From NCBI GenBank assembly GCA_016801845.1, contig CM028911.1, positions 4,882,885-4,946,884 of the forward strand: a DNA stretch of 64,000 bases. Direction: 5' to 3'. The notes beneath the pieces were generated by a model that worked only from the letters and a program-made list of their open reading frames with translations, did no database searches and was not told where the DNA came from. Positions within the stretch are counted from its first letter, which is position 1. The number at the start of each line of letters is the position of its first letter. The translations under genes were made by a program, and so were the position numbers. This document shows, one piece after another, positions 39,362 to 49,991 of the stretch. The stretch comes from Polydactylus sextarius. Its lineage: Eukaryota; Chordata; Actinopteri; Polynemidae.

Positions 39362-39392
39362 GGTTTTGTTGTGATAGAATCACAACAAAACC
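39362..39392. repeat. Perfect 14-bp inverted repeat with 3-bp spacer
   Basis: GGTTTTGTTGTGAT, the spacer AGA, then ATCACAACAAAACC. The arms are perfectly complementary. Confidence 0.9.
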
Positions 39393-42300
39393 CACATTCA
39401 GGCAACATGGTGGAGATCCTGTGAGGTCCAGCTCACGTCAGATCTGCCAGTTAAAACCACCATTTACTGATTAGTCTCTATCAGCTTTCTGTTTGATGGG
39501 GATGAGTACAGAGAAAAGGCTGGGTATCTCTCTGGGTATCTGTGTTATGTAAACTCACCGCTGTGGGCTCATGGGGAAGCAACTGCTTCCGATCTGCACG
39601 TGGAGACGATGGCGTAGGTGAAGAATAACAAATTGCTGGCATGGTGCAGGTCTGCAGGATGAGCCACAGATAATGTCATCACTTTGATGAGACAGGAAAG
39701 TGCCAGGGTGCCATGTCTCTATCAAGACAACTCATCTCTCACTCGACTACAGGAAGACTCTGTAATGTAGTGAAATAAAAATTGATCAGATTTACCATTG
39801 TCCTGTAATGCCATCTGAAGCACCACTGGCGATTGGAAACACAAAGAAGGTCATGATTGTGGTACAATTCACTAAAAATTATTTGCTCTGCTTTCTTTTT
39901 GCACGTTGTAAGTTGTATTGTTTCAGCCTTAAAATAATGTAAAGTCATATCACAGTACCTGCTCTAAGTCACCAAAACACTCCATGCCCTGTGGCATCGA
40001 AAGGTTACATCACTCCATTACACTGACTCGAACAGGCACACATTATAACATTTTTCATAGTGAGTTTATGTGCACGGAAGAGATATCCGCAACTACAATT
40101 GAGAGCATGGAATAGGGGCTTTGCATAGGGGAATAGGGGCTTGTGTTAGCTAGAGAATGAATAGACTCTACAAGATAGGTTTCGGTAGACTAAATGAGGA
40201 GTTGAATTTGGATGCTCCGAACAAATTTTATTCGAATGAAAAAGTATTAATGATATGCAAAGAAAAATATCAGGATTGGAAGCGGGGTGGGGAGCCAGAC
40301 ATAACTAAGTCACATATAAAAAGCCAATAAAAACTTAGCAAAATGAGGCATGAATGCTTTCTTGTGCCACCAAATATTAGATTATGCAAGTAATCCTTTC
40401 AGTCAGTGATGGCTTGGAATTCGAGGAGGCAACGAAAGCCAAGTCGTGTCAAGCCGTCAACTCCTTTCGCCAGCTCGTCGCTACCCAGTCCCCGCTGTTT
40501 GTGATTGATGACCATGGCTTATACATGACCTAGCCCAGTGAGAAGCCTTCCCAGCACTGACCAACACTGAACACTACAGGGTTTTACTCTGCTTACATCA
40601 TGGTCAAAAGAGCCATAATGTAGCCCCATATTTCTTGGATGTTGATATTTTCTTGAGAGCAAATCAAGTACACACCTTGATATGGTGGGCTGAGACCCAG
40701 CATACTGTCTGTAAGGACCAATAAAACCTACATGTTGAACAGGATGGATTAAGTGAAGAGCTTGAACTAAAAATAAATAAATAGATAAAGAAAATTCTTG
40801 GTTTGTGCCTCATTCAAGGTTTTTGATTTCAGCTGGTGTTTGCCAGACATTCTCAGAGCTGCAACATAACCTGCATTATGATGTTTTCATATAAAGATAA
40901 GCCTTCATTCTGTCAGATTCAGTTCCAGCGTGTCAGCATTGGAATCCCATATTCAGGAGCCAACTGTGAGCATTACACCTTATTTTATTGACAACTATAA
41001 TGATTACATTTCATATACAGTAATTACTGCAGTCAAAATATTGTCTCAAAACCTGTGAAACAGTATGGTGCAGGCTCTAAACAAAATACACACACAAGGA
41101 CACGTTTGTGGATGAAAATGCTGTTTGCTTGCACTGCAAATGTTGGCTTTAATAATTTCGCTAAAAGCAATGTCGTGCACCGTTTTTTTCTCTGGAATTC
41201 TTTAGGTGGAATCATTTAAGGATGACAAATCCCTGGCAGAGGATAGAGACGGATACGGTGAGATAACAGAGAGGTACTGCAAGTGTGGGAAAGGAAGACA
41301 AAGTGAGAAAGAGTGGCTAGTGCCTCTCTGTCTGAGTGCATGTAGACCTTTTATGCAGTGGGGGAAGTTTGAGCTCTGAATTATCTACATTGTTTGAAAT
41401 CCCCATCCCTCTTGCGTCTTGGCAGACGAGGCACAGGCCGGGTGTCCATGTGGGTGACTGTAAATGAAACATTCCGCGCTGGGTTCAGGACGGGGTTCCT
41501 CTTGACTCATCGTCCGTCATTGCATAAAGCTCACTCTCTGCTGAGAAACAGCCCATTCTTCTATCCGCGGTGAGCCTGGCAGTAAATTCTCAGGGCCCTC
41601 ATTGTTGAAAGCTCCATCACCTCCCTAGATGCCTGTATCTCTCTTATCCACCTCTTGTGAACATCTGCAACGACGGCCCCACACTCCACAACATACAACT
41701 GAAGCCGAGTCATCCATTTTCACCTGAGTAACAATTTAGACAAACTCAAGTGGATTAGAAATAAATCAGAAGTAAACACTTGCATGGGACAAATCAACCC
41801 AAAGCTATTATTTATGTAGAGAGATGCTGCTGAGCATTTGTGCTCTTCTTCTGCAGTGACTTTTGTGTAATTACATATTACATCTACTTCCAACTGCAAG
41901 TTGAGCTGCTGTACACAGGTACCAATGTTCAGTGTTTTGCTCAAGGGCACCATGACAGTGTGACCAAATGAGGAGAGAATGAACTATACAGTGACGGTGG
42001 AGATGGACATCTGTTCCTCCCTCTGTAGTTTGACTGTTTGGTGTGTTTCTGAGTCTGACTCTTCATTTGCAGGTGTTTATGTGACTAATTCTTCATAATG
42101 CATTTTGGAGAGGAGTGAAAAGCTCTCCTTGGGGAGTGAACGGGCCCAGGTAGCCCTCACATCTGAAGAGTGGCCTAATGGAAAAGCAAACACAGTGATT
42201 ACCAAGGCCCCTTTACAAGGAGCAGCCTGCAGAGAGAGTGGAGTGCTGCACCTGAACAAGCACACGTGTTGGTGTATGCGTGTGTTTGCAACTTCATGTC

Positions 42301-42438
42301 TATGTTGTACATGTGTTCGGAGCTGACTGTATCTTAATGAGTTCATGCATCTTTTTTTCTAATTTTGTATATGACAACATGAGTAAGGTTTTGCTCAACC
42401 CTAGGGTTAGGTTCAATGATAACCCTCCCCTTAACATA

Positions 42439-42441
<3 letters not shown>

Positions 42442-42495
<54 letters not shown>
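42442..42495. repeat. (AT)27 microsatellite
   Basis: This is a pure AT dinucleotide run of about 54 bases. Tyr-Ile-rich open frames over it on both strands are artefacts. Confidence 0.97.
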
Positions 42496-42499
<4 letters not shown>

Positions 42500-42824
42500 A
42501 ATTCAATTGATTCATAATAATATATGATAATTTGTTTCTTTATAAAAAGTGTGAAATTAATTATAAGATTACTGGGATTGTTCCCATCAAAATCAGTCTT
42601 TTGTACAGAGTACTGGTATTCTTTTGGTTCAAGAAGCCCAGTCACAGTATTTTACTCATTTGTATTACAGCATGGTATTCCTTGTGCTGTGGTGTGCCAT
42701 GTCTCCTCAGGGACCACGGCTGTTGCATAGAGGGTCTTTCTCTGCAGCACACGGGCCCTCTTCACTCTGTGTTGACTTAGTAAATTACTTGGGATGTCAG
42801 GGCCCAACCACAGCTTATCCTCGG

Positions 42825-42858
42825 AGGGAGTGGGGGGTGGGGGGTGGGGGTTTGAGGG
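42825..42858 (+). other. G-rich tract with G-quadruplex potential
   Basis: Successive runs of G3, G6, G6, G5 and G3 are separated by one to five bases. This satisfies the usual G3+N1-7 rule. Confidence 0.7.
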
Positions 42859-44021
42859 AGTATAGGAGGTGGCAGTATGGCAGTGAGAAAAAGAGGGAGT
42901 GAGAGGAATCATTGCAGATGGCTGGAGCACAAAAATCAGACACTGAATGTCTCACGATAGGAGACAAAGTGTGGGAGGATGAGTGAAGGATAAAACAGTG
43001 ACATACTGTTGAAGACAATTGCGAGTAACGAGCACTATGTTCTCCCTAAATCTCTCTGTCTTTGCAACATGACACAGAGACATAATGACATATGTCACTG
43101 AGGAAAGCAAAATTTCAGCTACTTTGACAACAGAGCCTCAGAGAGCCGGAAAGAACAACAAAAAGACCAATGCAATGACCTATTTCTAAGTTAGGGACTA
43201 AATAATACAGACATGCACACTGGTAATCTTTTGTCCTTTCATTATATTTACAACATACAAATGAAAATGGAAAATAATGGCCCCTCGCATATTTCCTCTG
43301 TGTTGCAATGTGTCACTTTTAGAGTGTTGAACTTTAAAACAAAGGTTTATTGGGTGTATTTCCCCCCTTGCTCACACAACAGATCCAGGTGGATTGAGGA
43401 GGCCAGTCAGAGAGAGTCCTGCAGGGCACACGGCTGTATGGTATGCACGCCGGGCGCTTAGGGCTGTCTGTGCTGCAGCCTGTCTGCAGTCAGGCGAGCA
43501 GACTGCACACCTGTGGCCTCTCTGCTTAGTCCTGTTTGCTTTGACACCTCGGATGCTGTCTCCTTCAACAACCCATCTTTCATCCTCACCATCAACCTCA
43601 TCACCTCCTTACCCACCACCACCACTCCTCCCCTCAAACTAAGCTAAAAAAAATTCTCCCACTAAAGTCAGGAACCAGCAGCTTAAAAAAAAATCCTATT
43701 CTTTTATTTTTAATCATCGTTTTATTTTTGTGGAGAATAGTTCCAAAATGTATGCAACCTCAAACAAACTGTGCAGCAGGGTTTCTTTTCTTGGAGCTTA
43801 GTATGCTGTATTCCTTGCAATGTGCTGGATAAAACAGGCTTTTTGTTTGATACATAATGGCCCGGTTCAATCAGTGCTTGAACTCACTGCTATTCTCAGC
43901 TCCCTCACACTTCACTGGCTTCTTACTTTTTTCTTTTCCTCATTTTTTTCTTCAAAATCACATTTTCCCCCTTCATCTGTCCACAGATCACGCTAAGCCT
44001 TTGATAGTGATGGTGGTGGAA

Positions 44022-44049
44022 GGGGCATGGGAGCGACGGGGGTGGAGGG
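44022..44049 (+). other. Second G-quadruplex-type tract
   Basis: G4, G3, G5 and G3 runs are separated by 3, 6 and 4 bases. Confidence 0.6.
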
Positions 44050-44136
44050 TGATGTGTGATTGTGGGTCGGGGTGTCAGTGGCTCCCCAGGACCTACTATG
44101 AAAGGATGTGACTGAATCCCTGGCCAAGTAAAAAGA

Positions 44137-44155
44137 AAGAGAGAGAGAGAGAGAG
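44137..44155. repeat. (GA)n microsatellite
   Basis: This is a short GA dinucleotide run in a purine-rich stretch. Confidence 0.85.
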
Positions 44156-44637
44156 AAAAAAACACTTTCAAAGAAATGCTTTGTGTGCAATCATCAAACC
44201 ATGATTGTGCTACAATCGCCTTGTCTAATTTGTCATAACATGCTTTGCCATTTGTTGACATGCCTCATCCACCTTTAAAGGGAGGTTTCATCACTTGGCC
44301 ACACCTCTGCAGGCCTTTGAATGGGACTGGTGGTAGGAACCAGGTTGGAACCAGGTAATGGATGGCATGTCATAACACTAACAAGAAAATGAAAAAGAAG
44401 GAAAGTCTTTGTTGCTCATGACAAACCTTAATCAAACCATACACAGTTGTCCACCACATTTATTTGGCAAAAGAACAGAAAAATCCAATGGCAAAACCCT
44501 TCCTTATGTCATGTTTTTAATTACTGTTATTCTTCATTTGACTTTTTTGTCTTTATTGTGGTTATTATTATCAGTCTAACAACACAAGATAAATCTGTGT
44601 GAAAAACATTATTCCTCAATCCATCAACAACTGCCTT

Positions 44638-44913
44638 ATGCTAAGTTCAGATCTATTCAAGCTGATGTTCAGCTATAGGGTGAGGATTGTAACTCGGTTA
44701 GACCCAAAACCTTACCCCCATAATGACAGGTACAAACAAAACAACTATGGATTCTTTCACGGTCCACCGACCTACTCTTGTGGAGACTCACTGGGATTCA
44801 TTCTGGGATTCCTGATGACTGGTTCGACTATGGAACAGGAGAAGAAGTTCAGGAAGGAAGGACCAAAAAGTGCATTTCCTTGTTTTATTAATAACAGGGG
44901 TGGATACCCCTAA
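44638..44913 (+). CDS. Unrecognised open frame of 91 codons, possibly an old retrocopy or exon
   Basis: I do not recognise this product. The frame opens at the ATG at 44638 (it is open from about 44599) and closes at TAA. From about 44667 the residues look non-random: VTRLDPKPYPHNDRYKQNN, then YGFFHGPPTYSCGDS, a hydrophobic SLGFILGFLMTG segment and a basic tail with KKFRKEGPK. One Cys sits in the middle and one near the end. A weak acceptor-like GATGTTCAG lies at the start of the better part (about 44667), and no donor is obvious. There is no clear promoter, poly(A) signal or repeat border. It could be a conserved exon, a fragment of a mobile-element protein or chance. Confidence 0.2.
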   Translation: MLSSDLFKLMFSYRVRIVTRLDPKPYPHNDRYKQNNYGFFHGPPTYSCGDSLGFILGFLMTGSTMEQEKKFRKEGPKSAFPCFINNRGGYP

Positions 44914-45112
44914 TTTGATAGAAATATGTTGCTCCCTATTTATATCAAGTTTGAAATTGACAGTTGGCCAATTCTTACATGTTGCCTCATAAAGTCAGTT
45001 CTTTCAGATACAGGAAGTTAATGCAAAGACCTCAGACCTGTGTTCTGTTCTCTTGATCTTGTTAAGATCTCAGCTAAAGCTTTTATAAAAGGGTTCTGCT
45101 ATGATTTATGAT

Positions 45113-45693
45113 TTCCTGAGCAGTGATGGGAATAACAGCTTTAAAAACAAACAACATTACTAACAGCGTTATTTTTTTTCACTAACACGTAATCTGATTA
45201 ATTACAATATCAATTGCTACAACAGCGTTACCATTACTGCAGCTGCAAAGTTGTTTTCTTTTCTGGAGCAAGTGGTAAGGGAGAGGTGATGCTGATTGGC
45301 TAAGGCCTGATTCACACCGAAACCTGCGTGCACGGGGTGGACACGGTTTGTGTCCATTTTCTTTTAGAATGCATGTTAACAGATTAGACCATTCACATCA
45401 CATGCATGCCACACACGTGTTCGGCCTGGCTTGACTGCGCAGACACTGTGCAGCCACTAGGAAATAGAAATCAAGTCTATGTTTTGGGATGAGAGCATTT
45501 TCAGCCTATTAAAAGCTACAGTACAACTATACATTTCATGTCAACTATGCTATCATTGTATGTATTGACAGGCATACCTCAACAGAGGTAACACCTATAA
45601 CAGTGTTACTAACTCAATTACTTTTTGGAAGAAGTAACTAGTTACTGTAAATAACGACTTTTTGAAAGTAACTTTCCCAACACTGTTACTGAG
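45113..45693. mobile_element. Non-autonomous hAT-type transposon with 8-bp target duplication (element 45121-45685)
   Basis: The 565-bp element begins CAGTGATGGG and ends in the complement of CAGTGTTGGGAAAGTTACTTT, the terminal sequence of a well-known class of fish hAT elements. The flanks are TTCCTGAG (45113-45120) and TTACTGAG (45686-45693), an 8-bp target duplication with one mismatch, as expected for hAT. The interior is non-coding and AT-rich near both ends, with ACTAACA and GTAATT pieces repeated in inverted order. No transposase frame is present, so it is a deletion derivative or MITE. Confidence 0.85.
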
Positions 45694-47239
45694 ACACAAG
45701 TCCTTCCTTTGCCTCCTGTATTATGTGTTAAAGTGAAGGTTGTCATATCAGTCCTACTGGGTGCAGTAGTGTTCCTCCATCTAACCACAGTCCCATTCTC
45801 AGGCATCCAGGACCAAGATCTGAAGCATCTAGAGTAGAATGGTGAATCTTTGCTCTGATATAGACATTCGATGCCTTTTAAGCAGCTCTTTGACACTGGA
45901 CATTCACATAACCTGACTTCTAACGTTTTGCAGCCGGTGGAGGGTGAGGAGGGCAGCAACAAGAGCCTCTTTCAGGAACATTTCAGCGTGGATTACAGTG
46001 GCTGACTGTTCATGATTTGTAGCTGCTGTATTTGGTAGATCTAATAAATCATTTAATCACCTTATTCACCATTGATAATATGAGGGAGGAAGATTAGAAC
46101 AACATGGGAACCATATGTAGAGGCAGTGAGGTGGGAAGGAGCAAGGGAAGAACATATGTTCACTGTCTTACTAATAAATATTAAATTTAGGCTAAACTTG
46201 AGGTAAATTCACATTATGGTCAAAAAGAGTTTGACTCAAGTCCAACTAAGACAGTTACACTGTCAAAGGAGATTGATTGTTTTTCAATAGAGGGCTCCAT
46301 ACTTTAATGACGTGGAGTTTATAGAGGAAAAGAACCATGAGATGTGTTTACTGCCAGCCTGTCAAGTTGCTTTTCCGTTGCATCTGGCTTGTTCGTGAGT
46401 CGTGTGATTTAACAATCTATTAATCTACTTCTGTTTTATTTTGGTTTTGTGTAGTGAGTGACTGGAGGAGAGTTTTGTGACTACTGGCTGCTTTGTTTGA
46501 AGCCACAGCTCAGCAGTCAGACTCTTACAGGGAAAGTACAAAGCCTTGCCTGGTGGTCTGCACATACGCCTGGATGATCTGCCCAAAACAACCTGGATGG
46601 TGGGGTGGCAGAGACACACCTGCTTTGTCAACACTGTTTTCCTCACTACTGTGGCCAACTGAAAATCCATCCTGTATAATTGCAAAGACTGGAAGGCACC
46701 ACAGATCTTTAAGTAGCCTGGGTCTCAGAGTATGGAATACTTAATCTGAATTAGAGGAAAGAAGACTGAATTTGATCCAGGTGTGGAGATCTTTTAATTT
46801 TGTTAGCTGCTTGACATGTTTATGTGTAAAGGTATTTGATATGACAGTATGAACTTGTATGGATTCCCATGGGGAAATGTGGTCAGTGCATCAACAAAAG
46901 CAATTAAAGTTAATACTTGGAAACAAGAAGAAAATAATTATACAATAGGTGAGAATCCAAAACTCTAAAAACTACTAAAAAAACATAATGATAAAAAACC
47001 AAAATGTACTACAGTTTAGGTGTGAATGTCATTAACTTTGCAGGTAGTTGGTCATAAACCAAAGTGCTGAACAACTAAAAATCTTTAAGTTAAATTGAAA
47101 ATGAGGTTCACCTGGAGAGAAAGTATGAATGTTTGTACCAAATTCCAAGATTCAATAGCTGGTGAGAGTTTATACATAACCATTTATGTCAGCATCATGG
47201 TGGCGCGAGACTAGAAATTAAGGGATTACCAAAGGATCT
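45694..47239. other. Intergenic spacer between the two transposons; no gene seen
   Basis: About 1.5 kb of AT-rich DNA with only short, unrecognised open frames. Confidence 0.55.
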
Positions 47240-48416
47240 ATCTTATGCAGCGGTGGAGTGTTTTTTTTTAAGTGGGGGTATGCCAGGTTATGATGTCATT
47301 ACATAACGGTATTGCACAAATATCATGTCAACCAAAGCAATACTGTCAGGGCTGACCACTTTCACCGAGAACAGTAGGTGAGAGCCAACCCACTGGGTTA
47401 CTACAGAAGCTCAAATGCAGAGAGAGAGGGGCACAGCAAGTAAAATAAAGACTGAAATTTACTGAATGAAGATACAATACAGTACTGAAGTTTCAGTGCA
47501 TAAATCCACAACAGTAGCAAAAAATAGTTTCAGTCCAACACCATATTCTAGAATTGACAGACAGTAGAGGACTGATTGCCCAGATCTATGATCTCATCCA
47601 GAAAACTGACTCACACTCCACTGAAAACTTAAGAAAGGCCTGGGATTCCAACCTTGGAACAGTTTTTAGAGATGATCAGTGGAATGCTGTCCTAGATCTG
47701 ACACATACATCATCTACATCTGCTAAACACGGCCTAATCCAACTGAAAATTGTACACAGAGTTCACTTTACCGGGGCTAGGTTGGCAAAGATTTATCCGA
47801 ACCTTGATCCACTATGCCCCTGATCCCCTGATGTAGAGGCCAGCAGCAGATTTAATGCATGTTCTGGCTATGTCCACGCCTTTCTACCTTTTGGAAAAGT
47901 ACTTTTAAAGCTTTTAGTGAGATGTTTGGAACCCGATTAGATCCCGATTTGATCTGTGCCCTCTTTAGGGTAATGTCTGATCTCGATCTGTTCTGCCGAC
48001 TAAAGCTCATGTTGTCATAGTTTTCACTACACTCCTTGCAAGATGCTTGATCTTTTTCAAATGGAAGCAACACACTGTGTGCAATGTGCAATTTACTGTT
48101 GATGTATCGGCCATAATGAATCTCCACAGTGGGTCAGATTGATCTTGGTGACGGATTCCATTGCTGGCCCATGTAGACTTATAAACGACAATGCCGATAC
48201 CCTTTCAACAAGTACTTTCGTATGAGCTGGGGTAATAACAAAGTTCATCTCACTTAATCCCCTTTTGCACTTTGCAGTGCTAAAAGGAATAATTTTCACA
48301 CAATTCATTAATTTTACTCATTTGTTTTATTTATTTACTTTTTTTAGAGCTTCCAGGAAAAAGTGGGGGAACAGCATACCCCTGCAACCCGCTACCACTG
48401 CATCGCTGATCTTATG
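47240..48416. mobile_element. hAT-like element with perfect 8-bp target duplication, carrying an L1-like ORF2 fragment (element 47248-48408)
   Basis: ATCTTATG occurs at 47240-47247 and again at 48409-48416. Between them the left end reads CAGCGGTGGAG and the right end, read inward on the minus strand, CAGCGATGCAG (9 of 11 identical). A second GGGGTATGC block lies further in on both sides. Eight-bp duplications and CAG-type ends fit the hAT superfamily. The 1161-bp interior has no transposase. Instead it holds a decayed piece of a LINE ORF2, which is listed separately. Confidence 0.75.
47550..48080 (+). pseudogene. Decayed L1-type (non-LTR) ORF2 C-terminal fragment
   Basis: From 47554 the plus strand reads LIAQIYDLIQ, then LRKAWDSNLG, a KHGLIQLKIVHRVHFTGARL segment and AKIYPNLDPLC. 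This is the region after the reverse transcriptase domain of fish L1-type ORF2 proteins. After a frameshift near 47830-47870 it continues MFWLCPRLSTFWKSTFKAFS, and after a further shift near 48020 it reads TLLARCLIFFKWKQ. All are family motifs in the expected order. Stops and frameshifts show it is dead. Neither the ORF2 start nor a clear 3' tail is present, and it lies wholly inside the 47248-48408 element. Confidence 0.75.
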
Positions 48417-49955
48417 GGAACATAAATGTCTGTATTAAATTTTATGCCATATCCTGTAGAAATTTCACATAAATCTTTGTTGCTGCTGATGCTCTGATGG
48501 TGGTAAATAAAAAGCTAAATATGCTTCTGGAGACTATGGATGCTTGTCTATAATTCAACGATAATCCCACCACTACTTGCATGAGATATATCAGCACAGA
48601 CCAAAGTGGTAGAACATTGACAGACAAATGAAGCACCAAAAAATTACAGCTGCAATGAATTTACACCTCATCTGTTTTGTTTTACTGCTTGTAACTCAGA
48701 TGTTTCTCCAGAACATCCACCTGGATGCCAGGATGACCCTTCTCTGTCACCTTTGACCCCTTGGAGATTCAAGTCCTGCCACCTGAGCAGTGTGTTGTCC
48801 CCCCAGTCTTCACCTGATGTTTGAATAGACTACCTGCTTCTCAAAACAAGACGTGACAGGGCAGGTCACCAAAGAGAGAGCAAAACAAAGAGTCAGATTT
48901 CACAGACCCTCTATCAATCAAACATCTTAGAGCACAATCACACTCACACTACCTACAGGAATCCCACCAGCTTCAAAGGGAAACCTGTGAGGGATTTTTC
49001 CTCACTTCTAAACATGGGATTTTTCTAGATCAGCGGTGGTGTTTATTGTCTTTTGTTGCTACTTGACACAACCTGAGGATGTTACTTAGGCTGTGGTTCA
49101 CTTACTGATATGGAATAAATGCAACATGGAAATAAAAGTGCAGAAAATTAATCCTTTGTCTTCCATTTCTGCAAAGTAATACTTAACAATGTGTAGCAAG
49201 CATGAACAAGCTCTTGTACATTCCCAAACATAAATTATAGGAGGACAAATGAATTCACCCACTGTTGTGCGTGTTACCAAGCGTCTGCTTTGTATACAGC
49301 AAGAATAGATGACTGGACTGAGATACGCAGGTATTGTTCTGGTGTGAAGATCAACAGAGAGGCTTGTGTGTGAGGTTGATCTGTAACTTATTCACTTGCC
49401 TGTTCAGGAAGGCTGAGTGGTTTTCCACGTTTACCAGACCACAGATTTAGCTGACTCTTAAATCTTCTTAAGAGGGTGCCTGCGGGCATTTTCTATTCTA
49501 AATCATGACCTGTTAGAGAAGTAAATCTCAAGATCTCAAGAGTTGTTTTGAATTGCAAAATAGTACTACGGTCATATATTGGGAGAGATGGCTGATTTCA
49601 GGTAGTATAATCTTTCCTCAACAGGGGTGAGGTTAATGGACTGATTTGTCTTGAAAAGAGGATCTTTGACTGAATTGTTTATTGATATACTCATCTGTCC
49701 ATGCCTACGCAAAGGAAGTCTGTTTTCCTCCTCACCACCTCAGCCACCCTGTCTCTCTCACCCATCCACCCACCGCCAGCCTCGCCTTGCCTCGGCTGTG
49801 CACCTGTCTGTAGCAGGCAGCTGTGGGTGGGCGGGTCTTGGCTGTCAGTGGAACATTCCAGAGGAGAAGTCACCCCGTTAATCCCTTGAGTTTAGGCCCG
49901 ACAGCCCCCCACCCCCCTGCCCTCCTTCTCCACTACCTCCAGTACCCCTTCATTG

Positions 49956-49991
<36 letters not shown>

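Larger units (their letters stand above)
30401..44598. other. Intergenic region between dact2 and the 44.6-kb open frame; no gene seen
   Basis: About 14 kb without a recognisable exon. Noted within it: a CTCF-like motif at 31168-31181, a perfect 14-bp inverted repeat at 39362-39392, a near-duplicate GGAATAGGGGCT pair near 40109-40141, an (AT)27 tract at 42442-42495, and G-rich tracts at 42825-42858 and 44022-44049. Open frames of 60-110 codons here look like chance. Confidence 0.5.
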
